Source: Rickettsia typhi
GTDB taxonomy: Bacteria; Pseudomonadota; Alphaproteobacteria; Rickettsiales; Deianiraeaceae
NCBI GenBank assembly: GCA_945861605.1
Contig: CAMAVG010000014.1
Span: forward strand, 1 to 14,536
Length of the DNA stretch: 14,536 nt
Reading direction: 5' to 3'
The notes beneath the pieces are model-generated. The model did no database searches. It saw only the letters and a list, made by a program, of their open reading frames with translations, and was not told where the DNA came from. Position 1 is the stretch's first letter. Every line of letters begins with the position of its first letter. Shown here piece by piece: positions 7,370 to 14,536 of this stretch. The position numbers were made by a program, and so were the translations under genes.

Positions 7370-7402
7370 GTTCTAAAAGATTAACGACTTTTCAAGAATT
7401 TT

Positions 7403-8764
7403 CTATATCCCATCCGCGACATCCTTGTATTCTGAAAGTAAATTTTTAAATTTTCGAATAAATTCAAGATACCTCTCGTCGCTATCATCATTTTCATCAA
7501 TTTCATCTTTATGTAAATTCTCTGTGATAATCCCTGCGGCGATTGTCTGATGCGAGGTTGGATCCACAACGATAAACGATCCGGACTTATGATCATTCAA
7601 ATATAAATCACACCCAACAACAGTCGCAAGTTCAATATCCACCGCAAAAATTTGATTCTCATCAAATTGCAGATTATCATAATCTTTTTCAAGGGAATCG
7701 AAGTTGATTTTATGTTCTATTTTTGAAACAACACCACGAACACTGACATGATGCACCGCGAATATGAACTCTTTGGAGAAATCCCGAACAGAATAAAACG
7801 CGATTATATACGCGCGGAATTTATTTGTCACGATGAAATCAGGATTTTCCTTCTTTTTCACAATAACACACCCACGCGTTACATCAATCTCATCCGCAAG
7901 AAACACCGTGATTGATTGCGTTTTCTCCACTCTTTGAACTTCGTTTCCTCCGTGAATAATCGTTTTGATCTTCGTATTCTTCCTTGCCGGCAAAATTACA
8001 ACTTCATCGCCAATGCGAAAGCCTCCGGAGCTTACAAAAGCCTGATATCCCCTCCCGTATGAGTCCTCACGAATTGAGTTTTGAATTAAAATTCTATCAA
8101 CACCATTGGATTCCTGAAACGATGATGCAATCAATTCCAACGCTTCAAGCAACGAAACATCGGCGTACCATTCGGTATTTGCACTTTTCTTGGTGATGTT
8201 ATCGCCATTTATTGCAGAAACTGGAATGAAAAACACTTTTTCGAATGCGAAATTTCTTGTTAATTCCTTATATCTCTCAACTATTTCATCAAATGTTTCC
8301 TTGGAATATCCAACTTTATCCATTTTGTTCACCGCAATTACAACATTTTTAATCCCAAATAAATTCAGAACATAGCTGTGCCTCAATGTTTGTTCTTGAA
8401 TTCCCCTTGAGGCATCAATCAATAAAACGGCGGCATCACTGTTGGAAGCGGCAACTGTCATGTTTCGCGTGTATTGTTTGTGACCGGGGGAATCCGCGAT
8501 AATAAATTTTGTTTTACTCGTATTAAAATACCGATACGCAACATCAATGGTAATCCCCTGCTCTCTTTCCGAAAGAAGACCGTCCACAAAAAGCGAGTAA
8601 TCAATTTGACCATCTGCCAATTGGCTCGATTTCACCGCATCGCGGATTTGATCCTCATAAACAGCGCCGCTTTCGTAAAGCATTCTTCCAATCAGCGTTG
8701 ATTTCCCATCATCCACACTGCCGCATGTTAAAAATTTTAACGAATTTTTAATTATTTCTTTCAT
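7403..8764 (-). CDS. cysN: Sulfate adenylyltransferase subunit 1 (GTPase)
   Basis: GTPase subunit of the CysDN ATP sulfurylase; GTP hydrolysis drives formation of adenosine 5'-phosphosulfate (APS) from sulfate and ATP in the cytosol. The 453-residue protein has EF-Tu-type G motifs: GSVDDGKST at 15-23, GITID at 70-74, DSPGHKQYTRNM at 91-102, NKMDK at 146-150 and SAINGDN at 183-189, followed by two divergent beta-barrel domains. The conserved CysN signature around the switch regions (SEREQGITID, DSPGHKQY) separates it from EF-Tu. Length is close to the stand-alone E. coli protein (about 475); there is no fused APS kinase (CysC) domain at the C-terminus, unlike many alphaproteobacterial CysNC proteins. 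It starts 28 bases after cysD and is the last cys gene visible. The barrel domains look diverged but nothing appears broken. Confidence 0.96.
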   Translation of the reverse strand: MKEIIKNSLKFLTCGSVDDGKSTLIGRMLYESGAVYEDQIRDAVKSSQLADGQIDYSLFVDGLLSEREQGITIDVAYRYFNTSKTKFIIADSPGHKQYTRNMTVAASNSDAAVLLIDASRGIQEQTLRHSYVLNLFGIKNVVIAVNKMDKVGYSKETFDEIVERYKELTRNFAFEKVFFIPVSAINGDNITKKSANTEWYADVSLLEALELIASSFQESNGVDRILIQNSIREDSYGRGYQAFVSSGGFRIGDEVVILPARKNTKIKTIIHGGNEVQRVEKTQSITVFLADEIDVTRGCVIVKKKENPDFIVTNKFRAYIIAFYSVRDFSKEFIFAVHHVSVRGVVSKIEHKINFDSLEKDYDNLQFDENQIFAVDIELATVVGCDLYLNDHKSGSFIVVDPTSHQTIAAGIITENLHKDEIDENDDSDERYLEFIRKFKNLLSEYKDVADGI

Positions 8765-8792
8765 TTTAATTCTAATTAATTGCTATTATATT

Positions 8793-9704
8793 TTAAAAAT
8801 ATCCATTCACCTTCTTCTTTTCCATTGAACCTGCTTGATCGGAATCGATTAATCTGCCTTGTCTTTCGGAAAACTTACTTGCTTCAATTTCAGCGATTAT
8901 ATCCTCCACAGAATTTGCATTGGATTCAATTGCTCCCGAAAGTGGATAGCAACCAAGCGTTCTGAACCTCACCGTTCTTTCTTCAATTGCTTCACTTTCA
9001 TCAATTGGCATTCTGTTGTCATCGACCATTATCAAAGTGCCATCGCGGTTGATAATCGGTCTTTTTTGAGCAAAATACAAAGGAACGATTTCAATATCTT
9101 TGTAATGAATATAATTCCATACATCAAATTCCGTCCAGTTTGAAATTGGAAAAACCCTAATGCTCTCACCCTGATTCAACATCGCGTTGAATGTATTCCA
9201 GAGTTCCGGTCTTTGATTTTTCGGATCCCATAAATGCAGTTTATTCCTAAATGAGAAAATTCTCTCTTTGGCCCTCGACTTCTCCTCGTCCCTTCTTGCT
9301 CCACCAAGAATTACATCAAATTTATTTTCATTCAACGCCTGTTTTAAGGCATCGGTTTTCATGATATCCGTGTAAGTTTTACCATGTGTGAACGGGGAAA
9401 TTTCCTCCGTTTTTGCACGCGGATTAGTGTGGATAATCGTTTTATATGGGTAATTTTTAAAAACATTATCACGAAAGGAAATCATATCACGAAACTTCCA
9501 CAGTGTATCAATGTGCATCAATGTAATTCGAGGCGGCGCCGGATAAAACGCCTTCTTGACCAATTCAAGCATGACGGTTGAATCCTTCCCAATTGAGTAC
9601 ATCATTACAGGATTTTGCGCAAAAGCAAATGCTTCTCTAATAATATAAATTGCTTCATCTTCAAGTTTTTGCAAGTATTGCGGTAATATTTTATTCATTG
9701 TCAT
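8793..9704 (-). CDS. cysD: Sulfate adenylyltransferase subunit 2
   Basis: Catalytic subunit of ATP sulfurylase, which adenylates sulfate to APS in complex with CysN. The 303-residue length is standard. It belongs to the PP-loop ATP pyrophosphatase superfamily: PP-loop SIGKDST at 37-43, MHIDTLWKFRDM at 63-74, GGARRDEEKSRAKER at 134-148, ISNWTEFDVWNYI at 187-199, TLGCYPLSGAIES at 249-261, and the family-typical end RQGRLID...GSMEKKK...GYF. All are well conserved, making this one of the clearest calls in the window. The start could be the ATG at 9704 or the one two codons later (MTMNK). It begins three bases after the cysI stop, so the two are tightly coupled, and cysN follows. Confidence 0.98.
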   Translation of the reverse strand: MTMNKILPQYLQKLEDEAIYIIREAFAFAQNPVMMYSIGKDSTVMLELVKKAFYPAPPRITLMHIDTLWKFRDMISFRDNVFKNYPYKTIIHTNPRAKTEEISPFTHGKTYTDIMKTDALKQALNENKFDVILGGARRDEEKSRAKERIFSFRNKLHLWDPKNQRPELWNTFNAMLNQGESIRVFPISNWTEFDVWNYIHYKDIEIVPLYFAQKRPIINRDGTLIMVDDNRMPIDESEAIEERTVRFRTLGCYPLSGAIESNANSVEDIIAEIEASKFSERQGRLIDSDQAGSMEKKKVNGYF

Positions 9705-9707
9705 AGT

Positions 9708-11348
9708 TTAATTAAAAAGTTTATTGTGGGTGAAGTCTCCAAATGTTTGCGAACTATTTTTGTATTCGCCAAAGAATGATCGCAGTTCAGAAAGGATATC
9801 ATCTTCGGAAAGGCTCTCCTTATAAAGCCTATTCAATCGCGAACCATCCTTGCTCCCACCAAGAAGCATGTTATATTTTCCGGCAGATTTCCCAATGAAG
9901 CCAATTTCAGCAAGGTACGGTCTTCCACATCCATTTGGGCAACCGGTCATGCGAATATCAACATCCCTTTGTTTGGAAGATAGTCCAATTTCCTGCATAA
10001 TATCATCAATTTTTGCAATCAACGAAGGCAGATAACGCTCAGCTTCAGCAAGAGCAAGCGGACAAGTTGGTATTGCAACACACGCAATTGCGGATTTCCT
10101 CGCATCAGAAATTTCGCTTTGCGAATCAAGGTTGTATTTTGCAATTATCTCACTTAACTTTGGTAAATCTTCATTTTGTACATTTGCGATAACAAGATTT
10201 TGGTTACATGTCATTACAAAATCGCAGTTAATTTCCTGTGCAATTTGCGTTGTGGCATCTTTTTGCAGTCCTTTCAATCTTCCACCTTCAACAAACATTG
10301 TATAAAAATGCGAACCATCGTCACATTTTTGCAAACCATATTTCTCCACTCTTGATTCAAACTCGTAACTTCGTGCGTTTTCAAGAACGATATTTGATCT
10401 TCTTTGCAGTTCATCAACAAACCATTCAAGACCAAGCTTATCAATTGTATACTTCAACCTTGCTTGTTTTCTATCTTCACGGTTCCCATTATCACGCTGA
10501 ATTTCAATAATGCGACGCATTAACGAAATGGCATCTTGCGGATTCACAAAGCCGATCTCACTGCCAAGTCTTGCATATGTCTTTTCATTGCCGTGAGTCG
10601 TTCCCAAACCACCACCAACGCAGACATTATAACCCAAAATGGCATCTTTTGCATCGTTCAACATTGCAATTAAACCAATATCGTGAGCAAAAACATCAAC
10701 ATCATTAAGCGGGGGGACGGCTATCGCAATTTTAAATTTGCGTGGAAGATAGCGGTCTTGATACAACTCGTCTTTCTCATTTTCAGGATTCATCCTTTCG
10801 CCATCAAGCCAAATTTCGTGATACGCATTCGTCTTTGGCAAGAATTCTTCGGAAATTTCCGTGGAAAATCTAGTAATTTCTTTGAAAATTTTCGCATTCC
10901 ACACGCATGATGTCGCAATAACATTTCGATTAACATCACCACATGCGGCGATGGAATCAAGATTTGCCGCTTCATAAACTTCCTTCAGACTTGGCTTAAG
11001 GTTGAATTTAAAAATTCCGTGATACTGCACCGTTTGCCTTGTTGTGATTTTAATCGTTTCATTTGCATATTTCATCGAAACATCATCAATCACCTTCCAC
11101 TGTTTTGAAGAAACAATTCCAGCTGGAATACGCAGGCGGATCATGAATGAATAAAGGTTTTCAAGTCCTTTTTCTGCCCTTCGTTGTCTTGAATCTCGGT
11201 CGTCCTGTAAATAACTTCCATGGAGTTTCATCAATTGTGCGGAATCTTCCGTCATTCCAAGTGTAACCTGATTTGCAACCTCCAATTCAAGATTCCCCCG
11301 CAAACCTCGGCTTTCTTTTTTAATTTTTTCAACAGCACTTTCTTTCAT
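9708..11348 (-). CDS. cysI: Assimilatory sulfite reductase hemoprotein (beta subunit)
   Basis: Siroheme- and [4Fe-4S]-containing subunit that reduces sulfite to sulfide with six electrons supplied by CysJ. The 546-residue protein is near the E. coli length of 570. The four cluster ligands are present: C423 and C429 in ACVAIPTCPLALAEAER, and C470 and C474 in MTGCPNGCGRPY; C474 also bridges to siroheme. Sulfite-binding basic residues have clear equivalents: R73 (RLRIPAG), R141 (GDVNRNV), K204 and K206 (LPRKFK). ITTRQTVQYHG at 101-111 is the usual siroheme-side motif. The N-terminus lacks part of the extension found in E. coli. It lies 16 bases after cysJ, and AAGGAA sits only two bases before the ATG, a tight ribosome binding site. 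Confidence 0.98.
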   Translation of the reverse strand: MKESAVEKIKKESRGLRGNLELEVANQVTLGMTEDSAQLMKLHGSYLQDDRDSRQRRAEKGLENLYSFMIRLRIPAGIVSSKQWKVIDDVSMKYANETIKITTRQTVQYHGIFKFNLKPSLKEVYEAANLDSIAACGDVNRNVIATSCVWNAKIFKEITRFSTEISEEFLPKTNAYHEIWLDGERMNPENEKDELYQDRYLPRKFKIAIAVPPLNDVDVFAHDIGLIAMLNDAKDAILGYNVCVGGGLGTTHGNEKTYARLGSEIGFVNPQDAISLMRRIIEIQRDNGNREDRKQARLKYTIDKLGLEWFVDELQRRSNIVLENARSYEFESRVEKYGLQKCDDGSHFYTMFVEGGRLKGLQKDATTQIAQEINCDFVMTCNQNLVIANVQNEDLPKLSEIIAKYNLDSQSEISDARKSAIACVAIPTCPLALAEAERYLPSLIAKIDDIMQEIGLSSKQRDVDIRMTGCPNGCGRPYLAEIGFIGKSAGKYNMLLGGSKDGSRLNRLYKESLSEDDILSELRSFFGEYKNSSQTFGDFTHNKLFN

Positions 11349-11364
11349 ATTTCCTTATATTAAA

Positions 11365-12768
11365 TTAATAAACATCTTTTTTGAATCGCTCGGATTCGAT
11401 CATTTCCTTGAGGTACTCTCTCGCAAATTCTTGCGTTTCACCGGCACCAGATTCAATGACTTTCAACAGTGCGGTTTCAACATCGCTAAACATTGCTTTT
11501 CCACCACAAACATAAACAACCGCACCGCGTTGAAGCCACGCGTAGAATTCCGTTGCGTTTTCTAGGATTCTATCCTGAACATACACTTTGTTTTGGGTGT
11601 CTCTTGAAAAGGCTAAGTCCAGTTTTGTTAAAGTTTTCGAAGCCAAAAGCTCCTGCATTTCCAATTGATAGTAGAAATCTGTTGTTGATTTTTGCTCACC
11701 AAAAAACAACCAATTCTTACCCGAGGCATTACTTGCGAGACGCTCGTTGAGGAATCCCCTAAATGGAGCAAGTCCCGTTCCGGCACCAATCATTATTATG
11801 TCAGAATCAACGCTTGGCAATCGAAACATATTATTCTTTGCAATTTTGCAATCAATTGTGCTACCAATTTCAAGATTCCTCAAATAATTTGAACAAAGTC
11901 CATCCTTCACAACCGAAACAAGCAGATGTATTTCATTTCCGTGATAAAGCGGCGACGAAGCAATTGAGTATAATCGCGGCGAATTGCCAACTGAACCAAC
12001 CGATGGAACAACAATTGAAAGCGCATCGCCACATTCATAAGCCACACCTTCCTTTGAAACAAACGCCAAATGCCTAACTTCCTTATTCGAACCAATATCG
12101 CTCAAGCAATTGTTTTCAATTAATTCTGCATCAAAGTTGGAATTTACCCTTGCTTGCGGTGAATTCCCATTTGCAACATTTGCAACGCTAACTCCATGCA
12201 AAGAATTCGCAACGCTTTCAAACCAATTTTCCACACCTGCAAGATCCACATCCACCAAAAACGGTTCAATCAATTTTTTTGCACCGGATTTCTCAAGCAT
12301 TGAGCTAAAGTCTATTCCGGATTTACAATAAAGCGGGTATGAGCTATCCCCAAGTGCAAGAACCGCAAACGAAAGATTCTTCAACGAAGCATCGTCTTTC
12401 TCAAGATATTCAAACAACTTCTTACCGGATTCCGGCACTTCTCCATCCCCATGTGTTGATGTTATCAATAAAATGCACTCCTCTTTTTCAAGTTGGTTCG
12501 CTTTAAATGTCCGTGCATCTGCGGTTTTGATATTCACTCCATTACCAAGTTTGACACGCAAGAATGACAACAAATCCCCCGCAATTTGCTTTGCATTGCC
12601 CGTTTCTGTTATGAATAGAATGCTCACTTTTTTCACTTTTGATTCAATCGTTTGAACATTCACCAAAGCATTATTTCCTAATATTGCGTCTAAATATCCA
12701 AATAGCCAAGCCTTTTCTTGCTCGGATATTCTGCCTATAAATTGTTTAATTTCTACTGTGTTTATCAT
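11365..12768 (-). CDS. cysJ: Sulfite reductase flavoprotein alpha subunit, compact form lacking the connecting domain
   Basis: Transfers electrons from NADPH through FAD and FMN to CysI. The 467-residue protein is far shorter than E. coli CysJ (599). The FMN (flavodoxin) domain is intact: ITETGNAKQIA at 53-63, TSTHGDGEVPESG at 103-115 and LALGDSSYPLYCKSG at 137-151. The FAD/NADPH module has RLYSIASSP at 265-273, GLCSNYL at 290-296, GAGTGLAPFRGF at 328-339, FFGEQKSTTDFYY at 355-367, YVCGG at 419-423 and the family-typical end DVY. What is missing is the helical connecting domain: GDAL (247-250) is followed after about 13 residues by PRLYSIASS, where E. coli has over 100 residues. The reading frame is continuous, so this is a domain loss rather than a frameshift. 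The start lies two bases after the cysH stop side of the junction, typical of a coupled operon. Confidence 0.93.
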   Translation of the reverse strand: MINTVEIKQFIGRISEQEKAWLFGYLDAILGNNALVNVQTIESKVKKVSILFITETGNAKQIAGDLLSFLRVKLGNGVNIKTADARTFKANQLEKEECILLITSTHGDGEVPESGKKLFEYLEKDDASLKNLSFAVLALGDSSYPLYCKSGIDFSSMLEKSGAKKLIEPFLVDVDLAGVENWFESVANSLHGVSVANVANGNSPQARVNSNFDAELIENNCLSDIGSNKEVRHLAFVSKEGVAYECGDALSIVVPSVGSVGNSPRLYSIASSPLYHGNEIHLLVSVVKDGLCSNYLRNLEIGSTIDCKIAKNNMFRLPSVDSDIIMIGAGTGLAPFRGFLNERLASNASGKNWLFFGEQKSTTDFYYQLEMQELLASKTLTKLDLAFSRDTQNKVYVQDRILENATEFYAWLQRGAVVYVCGGKAMFSDVETALLKVIESGAGETQEFAREYLKEMIESERFKKDVY

Positions 12769-12770
12769 AA

Positions 12771-13487
12771 CTATTTTATTACTTTATTAATATGCAATCC
12801 GCATTCTGTCTTTTCACCAAATTCCCACCACCACCTTCCCGAGCGAGGGTCATCGCCGATGAGTGGAACCCTTGTGCAAGGAGCACAGCCAATTGATGTG
12901 AATCCGTTGTTGTATAGGCTATTGTATGGAATATTATGTTTTTTGATATACCCTTCAACATCGCTTTTGGTTAAATCGAAAATGGGATATATTTTTAGGA
13001 TATCCCTCTCCAAGTCTTTTTCTATCCAATCAAGTTGCGTTCTTGTTTGTGAGTGCGATGCTCTAACCCCGCTAATCCACAATTTATACTTCCCATTTTT
13101 TAAAAAACGATTCAACGGCTCAACCTTGCGAATAAAACAGCATTGTGTGCGAGTCTCATACGAATTATAAAACCCGTTAATCCCCTTTGTATTTACAAAA
13201 TTCGTCACCAAATCCTCCCGCGGGAATAGCGTTCCAATGTGAATCGTTGGATATTTTTCCAAAGTTTGTTGAAATACGCGATGCGTCTCCTCAAAATGTC
13301 TTCCGGTATCTATCGTTACAATTTCAACATTAAGGTTGTGCAAGGCAATTATGTGTGTAATAAGTTGATCCTCCAAGCTAAACGATGTTGTAAAAACAAC
13401 TTTTTCCCCTACAAAACCTTCCAAGACTTTCAAAAGTCTTTCTTCGAAATCAAGGGTTTTGAGTTCTAAAATTTTTTCTATTTGCAT
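12771..13487 (-). CDS. cysH: Assimilatory APS reductase, [4Fe-4S] type
   Basis: Thioredoxin- or glutaredoxin-dependent reductase that releases sulfite from APS. The 238-residue protein has the PP-loop-like TTSFSLEDQ at 33-41, TIDTGRHFEET at 58-68, RTQCCFIRKVEPL at 113-125, WISGVRASHSQTR at 137-149, IGCAPCTR at 199-206, DDPRSGRWWWEF at 212-223 and the catalytic tail ECGLH at 228-232 (C229). The CC pair (116-117) and the CAPC pair (201-204) are the [4Fe-4S] ligands that mark enzymes using APS directly; PAPS-specific enzymes such as E. coli CysH lack them. This fits the absence of an APS kinase in the cluster. It lies five bases after cysG and two bases before cysJ. Substrate preference is a well-supported family inference rather than something the sequence proves. 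Confidence 0.95.
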   Translation of the reverse strand: MQIEKILELKTLDFEERLLKVLEGFVGEKVVFTTSFSLEDQLITHIIALHNLNVEIVTIDTGRHFEETHRVFQQTLEKYPTIHIGTLFPREDLVTNFVNTKGINGFYNSYETRTQCCFIRKVEPLNRFLKNGKYKLWISGVRASHSQTRTQLDWIEKDLERDILKIYPIFDLTKSDVEGYIKKHNIPYNSLYNNGFTSIGCAPCTRVPLIGDDPRSGRWWWEFGEKTECGLHINKVIK

Positions 13488-13492
13488 AAATA

Positions 13493-14536
13493 TTAAGTCA
13501 ATAAATTAAGAACATTCCCAACAATTGCAACAACAGGCGAACCAAAATCCTTGCCAATAACTCCATCAAGTGTGGAAATGGTTTTTCTTTCTGAATTGTC
13601 GCCAATGTTTTGTACTATCGCAATTTTCATATTTCGCAAGTTGAAATCAAACGATGTAACCCTTTGAGCAAAATCCCCTATTGTCTTTCCACACATATAC
13701 ACAACATATGTCTCCATCGGTAAACGCATTGCAACCGATTCCATAAATTTATCATCAAATGAATTTCGTGAATGGTATGTCAAAAGTGTTATTGATGATG
13801 AAAGCCCTTTTGCCGTGAGTGGAATTCCAAGCAACGAGCAAGCTGCCGAAGCAGAAGTTACGCCTGAAATGATCTCGAATCCAATTCTATTTTGTTCGAT
13901 TGTCCCGTTATGCTGCACAATTGCGTCAATTTCCTGTGCTAATTGACCAAAAACCCCGCAGTCTCCACCCTTAAGACGCACAACAATTTTCCCTTGTGCC
14001 GCGTAATCAACAATCGCACTGTTGATATCCCCCTGCATAGTTGAACACTTTCCTTCCTTGCATGTTCCATATTTTGCAACATCAATTTTTAATGAATCTC
14101 TTCGGGAGAAAGCAAGTAAGCCATTTGGAATAAGGTTATCGTATAAAATAACATCAGCAATTCTTAGTGCATTCAAACCCTTCACTGTAATCATTTCTGC
14201 ATCTCCAACACCGGAGCCTACAAAGTAGACATATCCACCGGTTTTTACGGTAATGTTCTCCCAATCTTTGTTATTAAACAAATTGAAAAATACTCTTCTT
14301 CGCTGGATTGAATCCGGAAAGCGTTCCTTAATTTTCCCATAATTCTCCGCAATGTAATCATACATTTTCACAAGCTTCTTCGTTACAATGCTTTCAATTG
14401 TATGGCGGACAAATGTCACAAATAATGGAAATTTCCCAAAGGAATTTATTGCGATTGTGAGGTCGTTATGTTTCACAATTGCAGGCAGAATAAATGTTGA
14501 AAACTGTTTGTCATCAACGGTGTTTATCAATATTCC
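13493..14536 (-). CDS. cysG: Siroheme synthase, C-terminal part (cut by window edge)
   Basis: Multifunctional enzyme making siroheme, the CysI cofactor, from uroporphyrinogen III. The frame is open to the right edge; the TTG at 14528-14530 is not the start, because the residues around it (NTVDD, FILPAIV, DLTIAINSFGKFP) are the middle of the CysG dehydrogenase/ferrochelatase module, so its NAD-binding N-terminus lies outside. Numbering from that TTG, a short linker is followed by the SUMT methyltransferase domain from about 99: VYFVGSGVGDAEMITVKGL, LYDNLI at 129-134, RLKGGD at 185-190, GVTSASA near 223-229, GIPLT at 235-239, and VVYMCGK near 276-282. Several normally conserved positions differ: GAGPGD reads GSGVGD, the Pro after RLKGGD is Cys (C191), and PG before (I/V)TSA reads SG. 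The gene may be diverging or adapted; it is not frameshifted. It is first of the visible cys genes, five bases before cysH. Confidence 0.9.
   Translation of the reverse strand, partial: GILINTVDDKQFSTFILPAIVKHNDLTIAINSFGKFPLFVTFVRHTIESIVTKKLVKMYDYIAENYGKIKERFPDSIQRRRVFFNLFNNKDWENITVKTGGYVYFVGSGVGDAEMITVKGLNALRIADVILYDNLIPNGLLAFSRRDSLKIDVAKYGTCKEGKCSTMQGDINSAIVDYAAQGKIVVRLKGGDCGVFGQLAQEIDAIVQHNGTIEQNRIGFEIISGVTSASAACSLLGIPLTAKGLSSSITLLTYHSRNSFDDKFMESVAMRLPMETYVVYMCGKTIGDFAQRVTSFDFNLRNMKIAIVQNIGDNSERKTISTLDGVIGKDFGSPVVAIVGNVLNLLT

Noticed and set aside
2000..7400. Block with a different G/C strand balance from its flanks
   Set aside because: By eye the + strand looked richer in C outside this block and more balanced inside, but sampled lines were too variable to support a claim; a windowed skew calculation would be needed.
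7370..7402. Weak AAAAG/CTTTT hairpin after cysN as a terminator
   Set aside because: The stem is only five A/T-rich pairs with mismatches beyond, and no T-run follows.
12730..12768. Similarity of the CysJ start (MINTVEIKQF) to a stretch of CysG (INTVDDKQF)
   Set aside because: The CysG residues belong to a conserved internal motif of its own family; the match is short and does not extend, so it looks like chance.
11365..12768. CysJ as a frameshifted or broken gene because of its short length
   Set aside because: The reading frame is continuous from the FMN domain to the C-terminal tyrosine and all cofactor motifs are present; only one domain is missing.
14528..14530. TTG as the start codon of the siroheme synthase gene
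   Set aside because: The residues around it match the interior of the CysG dehydrogenase module, and the frame stays open to the window edge, so the gene is simply truncated by the window.

Overview
The window looks like chromosomal sequence from an AT-rich, gene-dense alphaproteobacterium close to the Rickettsiales. The main reason is a VirB4 ATPase of the Rickettsiales/P-type kind, supported by tightly packed genes, short gaps and weak ribosome binding sites. A complete sulfate-assimilation cluster is not what one expects of the well-known, heavily reduced intracellular members. A less reduced or extracellular lineage (for example Deianiraea-like) is a guess, not shown by the sequence.

Layout. 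Positions 1-1705 (+ strand) hold the tail of an unidentified gene, guanylate kinase (gmk), and an overlapping gene that I read as a strongly degenerate FtsA-like actin-fold protein. A short convergent junction (1706-1791) has hairpins that can stop transcription from both sides. All remaining genes are on the - strand. Read in their own direction they are: cysG (cut by the right edge), cysH, cysJ, cysI, cysD and cysN, with gaps of 2-28 bases; then a clear sigma70-type promoter; then virB4, a HAD-family hydrolase joined to virB4 by an ATGA overlap, gltX, and a tiny Ala/Lys/Pro-rich exported protein with its own likely promoter. There is no gene-free stretch longer than about 90 bases. I saw no tRNA, rRNA, CRISPR array or insertion sequence.

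How the genes work together. CysD and CysN activate sulfate to APS. CysH has the two cysteine pairs of the [4Fe-4S] APS reductases, so it should reduce APS directly to sulfite; this fits the absence of an APS kinase (cysC) gene or fusion here. CysJ and CysI reduce sulfite to sulfide, and CysG makes the siroheme needed by CysI. The six genes thus form a nearly self-sufficient sulfate-to-sulfide operon. CysJ lacks the usual helical connecting domain, and CysG is divergent at conserved SUMT positions.

Most worth a second look are the FtsA-like protein with eroded nucleotide-binding motifs but a retained FtsA-like C-terminal helix, the virB4-HAD pair, the compact CysJ, and the small repetitive exported protein.
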